From ECT2AJA-110-A sp035399845 (GTDB taxonomy: Bacteria; Planctomycetota; Phycisphaerae; UBA1845; UTPLA1), in the NCBI GenBank assembly GCA_035399845.1, contig DAOPJV010000003.1:1-64000 (forward strand): 64,000 bases of DNA, written 5' to 3'. A program made the translations under genes and the position numbers. Of this stretch, positions 1 through 8,585 are shown piece by piece (position 1 is the stretch's first letter; each line of letters starts with the position of its first letter). The notes beneath the pieces are model-generated. The model was not told where the DNA came from. It did not search any database and saw only the letters and a program-made list of their open reading frames with translations.

Positions 1-226
1 TCATCCAACGCTACTTGAGAACGCTGGCCTGATGGGTTTTCAGACGGAGCCTAGTTTCTGGCGACGGTACAGGTAGGCGCACCACTGCAAGCTGCATCGG
101 AGCCGGCCTCTTCGACGCGACGAATTTACTGCCGCTCGTACGCGCTGCCCGGGCCCGTGTGGCTATGGCAAGCGTCGGGGACGCCGACGCACATCGTAGC
201 GGCCACCGCTGGCGTATGATCATCGG

Positions 227-1108
227 CTATCCAGCCTCATTTTGGCCCGGCGGATTGAGGGAATCGACTTCCTCTTTGGTTTTCAATGCCAGCGCAGTCC
301 TGCGTCGGTAGTATTCCAGTTTGACCAGATGCTTGAGGTACATTTCCTGTGTTGTTACCACCTGCCCGAGTCTGTTAACGACAGTGCGAGCGACATTCGC
401 CGTGAGTTCTTCTTGTGCTAGTTCGCGCAATACCCCCTCCTTGGCTTGGTCGAGTGTCTGCCTCTCTCGGGTAGCCTCGACGGTAACGCCTGCGCGCGTA
501 AGTAGCTCACAGAATTTGTCGAATTCCGTGTTTAGCTCTTGGTGGATCTGGTTAAGTACCTGCTTCATTACGATTGCCCGCTCCGGCGTCATTCCCTTCT
601 CGCTCAGGAGACGGTCGATGGTTTCAAGGCGGCCCCGGACAAATTTCGTCGCGTGGAGCCATTGGGCCGCGATTTCGTCTGTGTTCCGTTTCCAAATCTC
701 GATTTTCTCTCGTTCGGCCTGGAGAAGGTCGGAAACGGCGAGCGCCTTTGTCGTCTTCGACAGTGATTCGAGGGCCTCGCGAGTTCGGGAGTCGTCGGAA
801 CCAACGTGGTTGTTGTTGCCGAGAACAGAAACGCCTCCGCTATCAGTGCTAATGATAATCGCTCCCGGTTTCTCGGAGGTGGGCACAACAATCCGCCGGC
901 CGCCGCCTCCTTCCGTCGCGGGACCTCTGGCCTCCCCGTTTGCCGAGATTTGATCCCCGCTGCGCGACCTTACGGCACCAATCACTGCGGCGGCTACGAC
1001 AGCGATCGCGCCGATTGCTGCCACCCGAATCTTCGTTCTATGGTCGCTACCTTCGGGATTCTGTAGTGTCGTTCCTATTGCCTTTCTTGCCACTCTCGAC
1101 TTCTTCAT
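227..1108 (-). CDS. Hypothetical single-pass membrane protein with coiled coil
   Basis: Unrecognised protein of 293 residues. The ATG at 1108 is preferred over an upstream in-frame start at 1180 because a GGGAGG lies about nine bases before it. A basic N-terminus (MKKSRVARK) is followed by one hydrophobic segment at about residues 28-46. A Gly-rich linker comes next, then a charged, helix-rich and probably coiled-coil region from about residue 105 to the end. No catalytic motif is visible. The topology suggests a short cytoplasmic tail, one membrane anchor and a long soluble helical part. Base composition is less GC-rich than most of the window, in keeping with the accessory character of the first 5 kb. 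Function unknown. Confidence 0.6.
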   Translation of the reverse strand: MKKSRVARKAIGTTLQNPEGSDHRTKIRVAAIGAIAVVAAAVIGAVRSRSGDQISANGEARGPATEGGGGRRIVVPTSEKPGAIIISTDSGGVSVLGNNNHVGSDDSRTREALESLSKTTKALAVSDLLQAEREKIEIWKRNTDEIAAQWLHATKFVRGRLETIDRLLSEKGMTPERAIVMKQVLNQIHQELNTEFDKFCELLTRAGVTVEATRERQTLDQAKEGVLRELAQEELTANVARTVVNRLGQVVTTQEMYLKHLVKLEYYRRRTALALKTKEEVDSLNPPGQNEAG

Positions 1109-1552
1109 GGCTTGGGGCCTCCCCACCCAGATGCTCTGGGCCACGCTGCCTTCCACGGCACTGTGATTTGGAAATGCCAATAGCGGCCTGACGACAATGC
1201 GGCATTTTGACGGTAGCGAGAGTCAAATCAGGCTAGTCGCAGCAATAACAGCTGCTAGCTGGAGACACGCATGATCGTCTCGCAACAATGGGCGCCACGC
1301 GAATTGACTTCAGCAGCCCACTGACTGGCGATTCTAGGAACCGAAATTCGGATTATCCACTGTGGCCTTTCTCGGAAGCTCCCGGATTCCCGGGGCTGGA
1401 ACACCAACTCTGCGTTGGAACTTGCTGGTTCGTTTTCCGTTGGGTTCGGGAGGCGGCGCGGTGCCGACTGACTGTCGAAGATTGCGCTTCCAAGATTAGA
1501 GATTGCAACGCGGGGTTCCTGCCCTCGAAATGGACACCGCCAGCCGGAGACG
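1109..1552. other. Intergenic stretch, no gene recognised
   Basis: About 440 bases between two minus-strand genes. The open frames here have no ribosome binding site and read as shadow sequence. One near-consensus DnaA-box-like 9-mer (TTATCCACT, 1353-1361) is present alone and is not taken as an origin. No terminator or tRNA was seen. Confidence 0.5.
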
Positions 1553-2251
1553 CTAGGCCCCCACCGTCGCGGTCGCGACGGCCGAAAGCGGTCCGGGCTC
1601 GCCGCGGGTGTTCACCCACCGCAAGACATAGCTTGCCGTCCTGCCGCCATCGGGCCCACCGAACTCCACCACCACCGGCGTGCGCGTCGCCAACCGCACG
1701 AACGAATAGTCATCCAGCCCATTGGCGATATCGCGATTTGCGACTTGCGAAGTGTCGGCGTCGCCGACGTACACCCAGATCTCCGTGCCGATGACGCCCT
1801 TCGGCTTCGCCTTCCGCGACGGCATCGCCGAATCCGTAAAGTGCAGCGTGTGACGCAGCCGCTCCGACGTATCCACCGAGACCACCGGCGCGCTCGACGG
1901 CGCATCGGCCGCCGTCGGCGCCGCGTCGCGAATGGTGATGCCCAGCGCGGCGCGGACCGCATCGGTCGTGGCGCCGGCATCCTGAATTCGCGCCACCATC
2001 GGCCGAACCAGGGCCACGAGGTCGCTGCGGGCCCGCGACTTCGCGGCGGCGGCCTCGCCATAGGCGGCGCGGGCGGCCGTCAGGTTCGTGTAACGCTTCT
2101 GCCAGGTCACCGAACGCTCCTGCAGCTTGGTCACTTCTCCGTCGGACAATCCGAGCGCCTTGGCATTGGCTACGGCGTAGGCAACGAAATTCCGCTGCCA
2201 CGCCTCAAACGCGCCGCCGGATCGCGGCAGGTAATCGTAGGTGCGCGTCAT
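1553..2251 (-). CDS. Conserved hypothetical protein with C-terminal beta-sandwich-like domain
   Basis: A 232-residue protein beginning MTRTYDYLPR. Residues 1-110 are helical and charged, resembling a packing or coiled-coil domain. Residues 110-232 look beta-rich and end in a segment (YVLRWVNTRGEPGPLS) typical of a fibronectin-III-like strand pattern. There is no signal peptide or membrane segment. Similar helical-plus-FN3-like proteins are, from memory, common hypotheticals in planctomycetes, but no function can be assigned. It is transcribed away from the phage-derived module that follows. Confidence 0.6.
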   Translation of the reverse strand: MTRTYDYLPRSGGAFEAWQRNFVAYAVANAKALGLSDGEVTKLQERSVTWQKRYTNLTAARAAYGEAAAAKSRARSDLVALVRPMVARIQDAGATTDAVRAALGITIRDAAPTAADAPSSAPVVSVDTSERLRHTLHFTDSAMPSRKAKPKGVIGTEIWVYVGDADTSQVANRDIANGLDDYSFVRLATRTPVVVEFGGPDGGRTASYVLRWVNTRGEPGPLSAVATATVGA

Positions 2252-2534
2252 GAGCCCCCTCCTCGCGACTTTCGTCGGAAGGATCGGCCCGGCGAATCAG
2301 CGCTGGATTGCGATGGCGCCGCTTCTCGGAATCCGCAGACCGACAGCGCCTCGCCCTGCCGCCACACCCGTGGCGCCCTTCTGCGTGTGCGACTTGCGCC
2401 CGGTCCGATCATGCACAAAATTCGGCGAAGGAACGTGGCCGGCCCCCATATCGGCGGTACATTCGCGCTGGGGCGCCTGCGCGCACGATCTTATGGGCGA
2501 ACCGCGCGCGGGACTGGATCCCGCCCGTCTACCG

Positions 2535-2702
2535 CGCGACGGTAGACGGCTGCGGCGGAGCGGTAGACATCCGCAACGCCACCGTAGATAGCGGCCTCGC
2601 CACCGCAGGCATCAACCGAGCAACAGTAGGTCGCTACCGCTCGACCGTAGACGACTACACCGCGACCGTGGACATCGACCGCGCCAGCGGGGACGACGGA
2701 TC
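2535..2702 (+). repeat. Eight-copy 21-bp degenerate tandem repeat
   Basis: The core GTAGAC recurs at exact 21-base steps starting at 2542, 2563, 2584, 2605, 2626, 2647, 2668 and 2689, with drift in some copies. The fuller consensus is about CGCGACCGTAGAC followed by variable bases. Read in the frame whose codons begin at 2536, each unit encodes a heptapeptide of the form xATVDxx, and the copies differ mostly at third codon positions. That frame is not the one used by the capsid sequence immediately downstream. The array ends where capsid homology starts. Confidence 0.8.
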
Positions 2703-3496
2703 GCGAAACCTATCGCTGGCTCGGCACGGTCCCGCAGGTACGGGAATGGGGCACGGGCCGGCTGGCGAAGGGCCTGCGCAACGAGAGCTACTCCATCGAG
2801 AATCTCAAGTACGAATCGACGCTGGAAGTCGATCGGGACGAGATCAGCGACGACCAGACGGGGCAGATTCGCCTGCGCGTCGCGGAACTCGCGGAACGGG
2901 CGGCGACGCACAAGGACTTTCTCATTGCGCAACTGCTGGCCAACGGCGAGGCGAGCGGAAACGACAGCTACGACGGCGTGAGCTTCATCAACGCGAATCA
3001 CGTCTCGGGCGCATCCGGCGCCCAGAGCAACCTGCTGACATTCGACGCCGCCGACACGGAAGAACCGACCGTCGAGGAGTTCAAGGCCTCGCTCAAGGCG
3101 GCGATCGGCCAGATGATCGGCTTCCGGGACGACCAGGGCGAACCGATGATGAACTCGGCGAGCGGACTGGTCTGTGTCGTGCCGACGACCATGCTCTTCA
3201 CGGCCAACGAGGCAATCCACTCCACGATCGTCGGCAACTCGACGAACGTTCTCGCCGGCATTGCGCGAGCCATCTCCCTGCCATGGCTGACGGACCTGTC
3301 AAAGTGGTATCTGCTGAAGATCGACGGCGTCGTGCGGCCCTTCATCTTCCAGGACCGTGAACCGATCGAATTCAACGCGCTGACGGAGGACTCGGACGAG
3401 GGCTTCCGGCGCGAGAAGTTCCTCTTCGGTGTCCGCGCCCGCTATCGCATGGCCTACGGCTACTGGCAGTTCGCGGTCCGGACAGACTTCGTCTAG
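2651..3496 (+). pseudogene. Mu gpT-like major capsid protein, 5'-truncated
   Basis: From about 2680 the frame encodes a recognisable Mu-like prophage major head subunit (gpT family): TYRWLGTVPQVREW, then VDRDEISDDQTGQ, the SYDGVSFINANH region and a C-terminal YGYWQFAVRTDFV. About 280 residues are open, but the frame is closed by a TAG at 2648-2650 inside the 21-bp repeat array. No ATG or GTG with a ribosome binding site precedes the homologous region; the first in-frame GTG is at 2978. Relative to Mu gpT roughly the first 40-45 residues are missing. It is therefore either a truncated remnant or a gene fused out of frame to the repeat. Genes for gp36-like and gp37-like proteins follow in the usual phage order. 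Confidence 0.7.
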
Positions 3497-3598
3497 TCGG
3501 CCGGCGACTTCGAATCTCCAGGTCCCCGGCGCACTCACGCGGCGGCGCGCATGTCCGGCGGCGTCGCGTGAGTCGCCCCCCCTAAGGGAGCCCACGCA

Positions 3599-4042
3599 AT
3601 GGCCTATCTTTCCAATTCGGATATCGAATCGCTGCTCGGCGAAACGGCGACCATCGAACTGACAGACGACAGCGGTGTCGGCACGATCAACGCGGATGTG
3701 GTGACGGCGGCGCGGATCGGCGCCGAGGGCGAGGCCAACAGCTACTTCGCGACGCGCTACCGCGTTCCCATCGATACGACCGGCGAGCCGGACGTCGCCG
3801 CGGTGATTCGATCGTTCACGCTGGACCTGGCGATCTATCGCCTGCACAGCCGCAAGCCGCCCATCCCCGAGGACATCATCCGGCGGCGACAGGAGGCGAT
3901 CACATGGCTGACGAATGTCGCCATTGGCCGCGTGCGATTGCCGTCGGTCGTTGCGCTGAATGACGACGATCCGTCGAACCCGCCGGGTAACCCGGCTGGC
4001 CCCACCCGTGTCATGACGCGCGAGTCGCTGGAAGACGTCTGA
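3599..4042 (+). CDS. Mu gp36-like head-tail protein (DUF1320 family)
   Basis: A 147-residue protein starting MAYLSNSDIESLLGE. Size, the N-terminal MAY-x-DI pattern, and the central segment where alternating helices end in DLAIYRLHSRKPPIPEDI match the DUF1320 (phage Mu gp36) family, which acts at the head-tail neck. The ATG at 3599 is preceded by GGAG. It lies 102 bases after the truncated capsid frame and 59 bases before the gp37-like gene, the gene order of Mu-like phages. The frame is intact although no other phage structural, packaging or integration genes are nearby, so this appears to be a remnant module. Confidence 0.7.
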   Translation: MAYLSNSDIESLLGETATIELTDDSGVGTINADVVTAARIGAEGEANSYFATRYRVPIDTTGEPDVAAVIRSFTLDLAIYRLHSRKPPIPEDIIRRRQEAITWLTNVAIGRVRLPSVVALNDDDPSNPPGNPAGPTRVMTRESLEDV

Positions 4043-4101
4043 CGCCCGCCGGCGGTCTTACGGCGTCGCGCGCCGACGCCACGACGGAAAGAGGTTTGCA
4101 C

Positions 4102-4926
4102 ATGTCACAGCTGGGCGATATCGAGTCGGCGATCATCACGAGGTTGTCGACGGCGACGATCGCGGGGCAGCCCGCGTTTGCGACCCTTGCGGGCGCGGGC
4201 GGCGGAAACCGGCCGGCAAACCGGGCCACGATCCGCCGATTGCGCATGCCGGCGGCGCTGGTGTCCTTCGTCGAGGCGCCACTCGCGCCGGAGACGCGGT
4301 CGGAAATCCGTGGAGCGCGTTTCAGCGTGCTCGTGGCGGATCAGTCCCTGCGGGCGGCGTCCGACCCGAGGCAAGGCGACACAACGACCTCCGGCGTCTT
4401 CGCGCTGATCGACGTCGCACGGCAGAAGCTCGATGACTTCGGCGTGGCGTCGGGCGTTCGGCTGGTGGTCGTCGAGTCTCGCTTCATCGACGCGGACGAG
4501 CGCGTCGGGATCTATGAACTGCTGTACCGCGCATGGCCGATTGACGAGGTCATCCCGACGACGCCTCAGTTCAATGGCAATGAGATCGCAGGGACGCACA
4601 GCGATCTTCGCGTGGAGATCGGCGCGTTTCGCGTTGTCCCGGTCGATCCGGAGGCGACGCCGCTGACGTACACGAACACGCCCCGACCGATCATCTGGCG
4701 CGGCGAGATTCGCGCCAGCACGCATGCGCAACTGACATCCCTTGAAACAAACATCGAATCGCTGATCGCCGCACGAACCATCGGCACGGTCGACGACGTC
4801 CACGATCAATCGTTCGACGACTGCCTGATCGAACGGTATGAGCGGGAGGGACCACGCCGGATTGTCGGCACATTGGTCGCACAGTCGGCGGAGATTCTAT
4901 TTTCGCAACTGACGCCGTTCGCCTGA
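4102..4926 (+). CDS. Mu gp37-like protein (DUF1834-like) with C-terminal extension
   Basis: A 274-residue protein. ATG at 4102 is chosen because AAAGAGG lies just upstream. Residues 1-150 fit the gp37/DUF1834 family of neck or tail-terminator proteins: N-terminal LGDIESAIITRL, a PAALVSF strand, and FSVLVADQS. Residues 150-274 form an additional beta-rich domain (around RPIIWRGEIRASTH) that makes it longer than the typical member. It is the last phage-like gene; the next gene is convergent. Family assignment is from pattern recognition and less certain than for the capsid remnant. Confidence 0.6.
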   Translation: MSQLGDIESAIITRLSTATIAGQPAFATLAGAGGGNRPANRATIRRLRMPAALVSFVEAPLAPETRSEIRGARFSVLVADQSLRAASDPRQGDTTTSGVFALIDVARQKLDDFGVASGVRLVVVESRFIDADERVGIYELLYRAWPIDEVIPTTPQFNGNEIAGTHSDLRVEIGAFRVVPVDPEATPLTYTNTPRPIIWRGEIRASTHAQLTSLETNIESLIAARTIGTVDDVHDQSFDDCLIERYEREGPRRIVGTLVAQSAEILFSQLTPFA

Positions 4927-4962
4927 GCGCCGCTGTCGTACGAACATCCCGCGTCAGTTCGA

Positions 4963-6987
4963 TCACGGGCTCGAAAGAAGACTAACAAATCCGTGGATGT
5001 CCAACCCATCCACGAGACCATTCTGATCGATATCTCCATGCGTGATCGCGCAATGCGGACGCTGGGCCACGTACTCCCCAGGGGCGGTCAGCGCGACGGC
5101 GAATGGCGCGACGTCAAGTGTATTCACGACACCATCGCAGTTCATGTCACCGAGCAGGTCGGCGGGGACCTGTGTGACTGTGACGCTCGCCGCGAAATCC
5201 ACATAGTCATTTGCGGCGCTATCGGAGTTCAATGGGAAGCTGAACGGCGAACCGTCCGTCAACACGCCGGATAGTATGACATCTCGCTCGGTGATTTCCA
5301 CCGACTGCCCGGGAATCAACCCTGCGATTGGCGCCCCATCAATTGCAAAATCGCTTCCGAACAGATTCAGTTCGGCTCCCGGGTGGATCTCGAAGCGGGC
5401 CAAGTCCGTGGCGCCGCCATGAAAGTCAATCACGGCATTCGCAAAGACAATCTGAACGCCGTTTACGCGTCCGCCAAACACAGCGACGTTTGTGCCCGAG
5501 TACGCGCGCATGGTTGTTCCGATCGCGCCACTCAACATCGTCAGTGTGGAATTGCTCAGCTCGAACTGGTCATAGATGGCGCCTCCGTCTATCAGGATAT
5601 TCGCACCAACGGACGACACGACATCGTCGACAATCCCATTCTGGATGACCTTCAGTGACTGGCCGGCTCGCAGTCCCAGGTCGAATCGGTCGCCCGTTTC
5701 AAGGACAATTGTTGCGCTGTCGGCAGGCGACAAAGGGACTTCTGTCAGCGTTACGCGGCTGACTGTGTCCCAATTTCGGAGCGGACTGAAAATGAAAGGA
5801 CGACCGTCGCTGAACGTCCCGGTCAGCACGTCGGCGCCTGACAACGACACTGTCGGCCCCGAGATCGGAGAGTCGTTTAACAAGAACTCACCGCCGACGA
5901 GTTCGACGTCACTCCCGTCGCGGGCATCGAGTCGCAATATCCGCCCGCCCGAAAGCCTGGCCGCGCCGGCCGACCGAACGACGAATCCTCCCCGGAGCAG
6001 ACCGCCGGCGACGGCACACGACGCGCCAGATGTAATGTCTGTAAACGCCAGTCGGCCCCCGGACACATTCAGCTCTGCGCCGTCGTAAATAACCAGACCA
6101 CCTTGCGCCTGCCCGGCAACAAGGCTGACTGCGCTGCCATGGAATATGTTCGCGTTTTGCTCCAATAGTCCGCCGCTGATATCCAAGGTCGTTTCGGCGA
6201 GTTCAAGGCCCTGCCTGATGCGTCCTCCTTCCATCTGGATCGTTGCGCCAACGGCAGAAAAGTACTCGGGCAGGACTCCAGCTGCGCGCAATGTGAGCGC
6301 CTGACCACTCCTCAGCCCTGGCGGCGTTGGATCACTTGCCTCGCTAATCATGATCGGAGTCGTGTCTATCGACGGAATCGCAACGGACCGCAACACGACC
6401 TGGCGAAGCTCATCGCGTGTCAAGGGTGACATGATCAGAACCTCCCCGCTCTGTAATGTCGCGGACAGGACGGCTCCCGAATCTTCATGGACGGTCGCGG
6501 TAATCTCATTTTCAAGAAACGGCAGGCCATTCACAAGAAACTCGCCGCCAACAATCTCGGCGCCGACACCAAAGGCGGACGGCCACGCGAAGTTCCCACC
6601 CGTGATCGACACGTCGACAATCCCCTGATAATTCACGAACTGATCGAACCGACCGCCGGTCACGATCCCCGCCGCCCCATCTCGCAGCAGCAACTCACGG
6701 ATCTCCCCTCCACTGATATTGAAGAAGCAACCGGCATTGACATGTGTCGTCTGCAGATCTCCGCCAAGGACATTCAACTCCACATTCGTGCTGGAGCCAT
6801 CGGGATCGCCCAGCTCCACCAGTTGACCCAATAGTCCGCCATCAGTCACATTGACCTGCGTATTTGATCCAATGATCGCAAAATTCGGCACTGTGTCGGG
6901 CGGCACATCGATGACCTCGTCAAATGGAAACGCCCGCACTGGCATTGCTAATGCCCCCACTACCATCAGCATCAAGAGTTGTCGCAT
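4963..6987 (-). CDS. Secreted beta-helix-type repeat protein with C-terminal dockerin-like domain
   Basis: A 674-residue exported protein. The start at 6987 is chosen because AAAGGAGG precedes it and it gives a clean signal peptide (MRQLLMLMVVGALAMPVRA). The body is built of many short repeats of about 20 residues with an LNVSGG-like core, typical of right-handed beta-helices. These are organised in three modules of about 190-215 residues, each ending in a similar tail (GGEFLVNG, GGEFLLND, GSDFAIDG followed by a strand-rich stretch). The C-terminus carries two Ca-binding dockerin-type loops (GDMNCDGVVNTLD and GDIDQNGLVDGLD). No catalytic motif is seen. Probably a cell-surface or matrix protein; the planctomycete dockerin-like partner is unknown. 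Confidence 0.75.
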   Translation of the reverse strand: MRQLLMLMVVGALAMPVRAFPFDEVIDVPPDTVPNFAIIGSNTQVNVTDGGLLGQLVELGDPDGSSTNVELNVLGGDLQTTHVNAGCFFNISGGEIRELLLRDGAAGIVTGGRFDQFVNYQGIVDVSITGGNFAWPSAFGVGAEIVGGEFLVNGLPFLENEITATVHEDSGAVLSATLQSGEVLIMSPLTRDELRQVVLRSVAIPSIDTTPIMISEASDPTPPGLRSGQALTLRAAGVLPEYFSAVGATIQMEGGRIRQGLELAETTLDISGGLLEQNANIFHGSAVSLVAGQAQGGLVIYDGAELNVSGGRLAFTDITSGASCAVAGGLLRGGFVVRSAGAARLSGGRILRLDARDGSDVELVGGEFLLNDSPISGPTVSLSGADVLTGTFSDGRPFIFSPLRNWDTVSRVTLTEVPLSPADSATIVLETGDRFDLGLRAGQSLKVIQNGIVDDVVSSVGANILIDGGAIYDQFELSNSTLTMLSGAIGTTMRAYSGTNVAVFGGRVNGVQIVFANAVIDFHGGATDLARFEIHPGAELNLFGSDFAIDGAPIAGLIPGQSVEITERDVILSGVLTDGSPFSFPLNSDSAANDYVDFAASVTVTQVPADLLGDMNCDGVVNTLDVAPFAVALTAPGEYVAQRPHCAITHGDIDQNGLVDGLDIHGFVSLLSSP

Positions 6988-7521
6988 TGGCACAGACCGC
7001 CTCCTTTCGAATTTCCACTCAGCGCTATTCGCCAGGTATTTATTGAATTCTGTCCTGAGTGGTTGCATGCGCATCCAGAGACTCTGGATACGCACGGCCG
7101 CCGAACTCCCGAACGGATGATAACGTCCTGAGCGTGACGACTCGTATGAATTGCGTGTTATTTGTCAATGCGGAGCGACATTGTCTTCGCCATTGCGCGG
7201 ACACCGCAGAATATTGCGCACTGTGGCGCCACTTATTGCAGCGCAACTGTTGGCGGTATCCATCAGATACGCAATGCGTCCAATACGGCATTGCCGCGAC
7301 TTCGTCCGCCAATACGGATAACCGTCACAGCACGGGTACGATCCCGCTGGCGCGATAGCCGCGATCGTTGACCGCGCTCACCTGGACACGCCTCATGCTC
7401 CAACAACGTCGCTCAGCTGCCTGGGCTCGAAGCGACGCCGGCGGATACAGGCCGCCATCCATCGCGCCCGCAGGCGCTCATGGACCTGTCACAACGAGAA
7501 GGGACATCGGGAGAAAGCGAA
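6988..7521. other. Intergenic stretch
   Basis: About 530 bases, less GC-rich than the flanks, lying upstream of the beta-helix gene and downstream of the protease gene. It should hold the promoter of the beta-helix gene, but no convincing -35/-10 pair was found. No gene, RNA or inverted repeat is recognised. Confidence 0.4.
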
Positions 7522-8424
7522 TTACTCGCGATGCGCGCGCTGGAGGTAGGCGGGCAGGCGCAGGTCATCACGCTTGGGTCTGTCTCCAATTGTCGGCGGA
7601 TAGCTTCCGCGGTAGTCCGGCCGGGGCCCCGGCGCCGACGGCGGCGCCTCGTCCGCTCGCGCGCGGCGGGCGAATCGCGCCGGCTGCCAGTCGCCTGGCG
7701 CCGGCGTCAGGAAGATCGCCACCTGCCGGCGTCGCAATCCCCCCACATCCAGGCTGCGCGCCGAATAGATACCAACGACGTGAACTCGGTCTTCGGCGTC
7801 CAGCACCGCGACGGGGCCACCCGACATACCCGCGGTGTCTGTGGGCGGAATCACCGCGCGTCGCACGCGAGGACCGTCTCCCGGATACGGCGCTATGATA
7901 CGGCCCATGATGACGGCCGGCGCGTGTCGCACAGCGGCCTCATCATCATCGGCGCCTGCCGGGAAGCCACTAATAAACACGGCATCCCCGGTTTGGAACT
8001 CGTGATCCGGTTCAAGGTCGTTGTAATGCCACCGGTCCGCCGCACAGGACAATATCACCCAGTCCTCACTTCGGGCGCGGCGCCTATCCGTCGCGAATGC
8101 GGTGCGGAGGAAAGGGAACATTCGGCGTCCGTCAACAGAGGCGACACCAGCCCCACCCAGGACATGGGCTGCGGATACGACATTTCGCGGATGTGTCGGA
8201 AATCCTGAGCCGGTTGCGTCGGCGCGAACGGGCAAGACAATTAGCTGGCAGCGCACGGTCGCGATCGCGGCGTCGTCCTGCGCGGGCCCAGGCGCGAGGC
8301 ACCCACCTGCGAACGCCAGAAACACAGTGAGCGCCAAGTGGCCGAGTCCTGAGATGTGCACGCGCGCACTGCGCGTCCGCGGTACAGGCCCCGGCAACCG
8401 TCCCGGGATGTTGGCGACGATCAT
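7522..8424 (-). CDS. Trypsin-like serine protease lipoprotein, copy 2
   Basis: About 300 residues from the ATG at 8424. This start leaves an Arg-containing n-region, a hydrophobic stretch (LALTVFLAFAGG) and a lipobox Cys, implying a membrane-anchored lipoprotein. The S1-type catalytic triad is visible: His in NVVSAAHV, Asp in SEDWVIL, Ser in GMSGGPV. A C-terminal tail (YRGSYPPT..LRLPAYL) is shared with the neighbouring paralogue. It probably cleaves proteins outside the cytoplasmic membrane; the substrate is unknown. It is downstream of copy 1 on the same strand, separated by about 160 bases. The N-terminus is uncertain because an upstream in-frame start exists at 8565. Confidence 0.75.
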   Translation of the reverse strand: MIVANIPGRLPGPVPRTRSARVHISGLGHLALTVFLAFAGGCLAPGPAQDDAAIATVRCQLIVLPVRADATGSGFPTHPRNVVSAAHVLGGAGVASVDGRRMFPFLRTAFATDRRRARSEDWVILSCAADRWHYNDLEPDHEFQTGDAVFISGFPAGADDDEAAVRHAPAVIMGRIIAPYPGDGPRVRRAVIPPTDTAGMSGGPVAVLDAEDRVHVVGIYSARSLDVGGLRRRQVAIFLTPAPGDWQPARFARRARADEAPPSAPGPRPDYRGSYPPTIGDRPKRDDLRLPAYLQRAHRE

Positions 8425-8585
8425 CGGCCACGAGTTGTACGCCGGCGCCGGCGCGTAATCAACGGCGGCGGCGCGAGCGGAGACGAGTCTGTCGGCGCCT
8501 TGGCCCAATTGAGTCAAGACCTCCATCGCCAGACTGACTTTCCCTGGCAACACGACTTCCCGCAAAGGATCTTCATTTCGCAGTG

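Noticed and set aside
11..223. 70-codon minus-strand open frame right after the membrane coiled-coil gene
   Set aside because: Its composition is Arg/Ala/Pro/Ser-rich like a shadow frame, and there is no independent support.
2535..2702. CRISPR array
   Set aside because: The unit is 21 bp without distinct repeat and spacer parts, is degenerate, and no cas genes are nearby.
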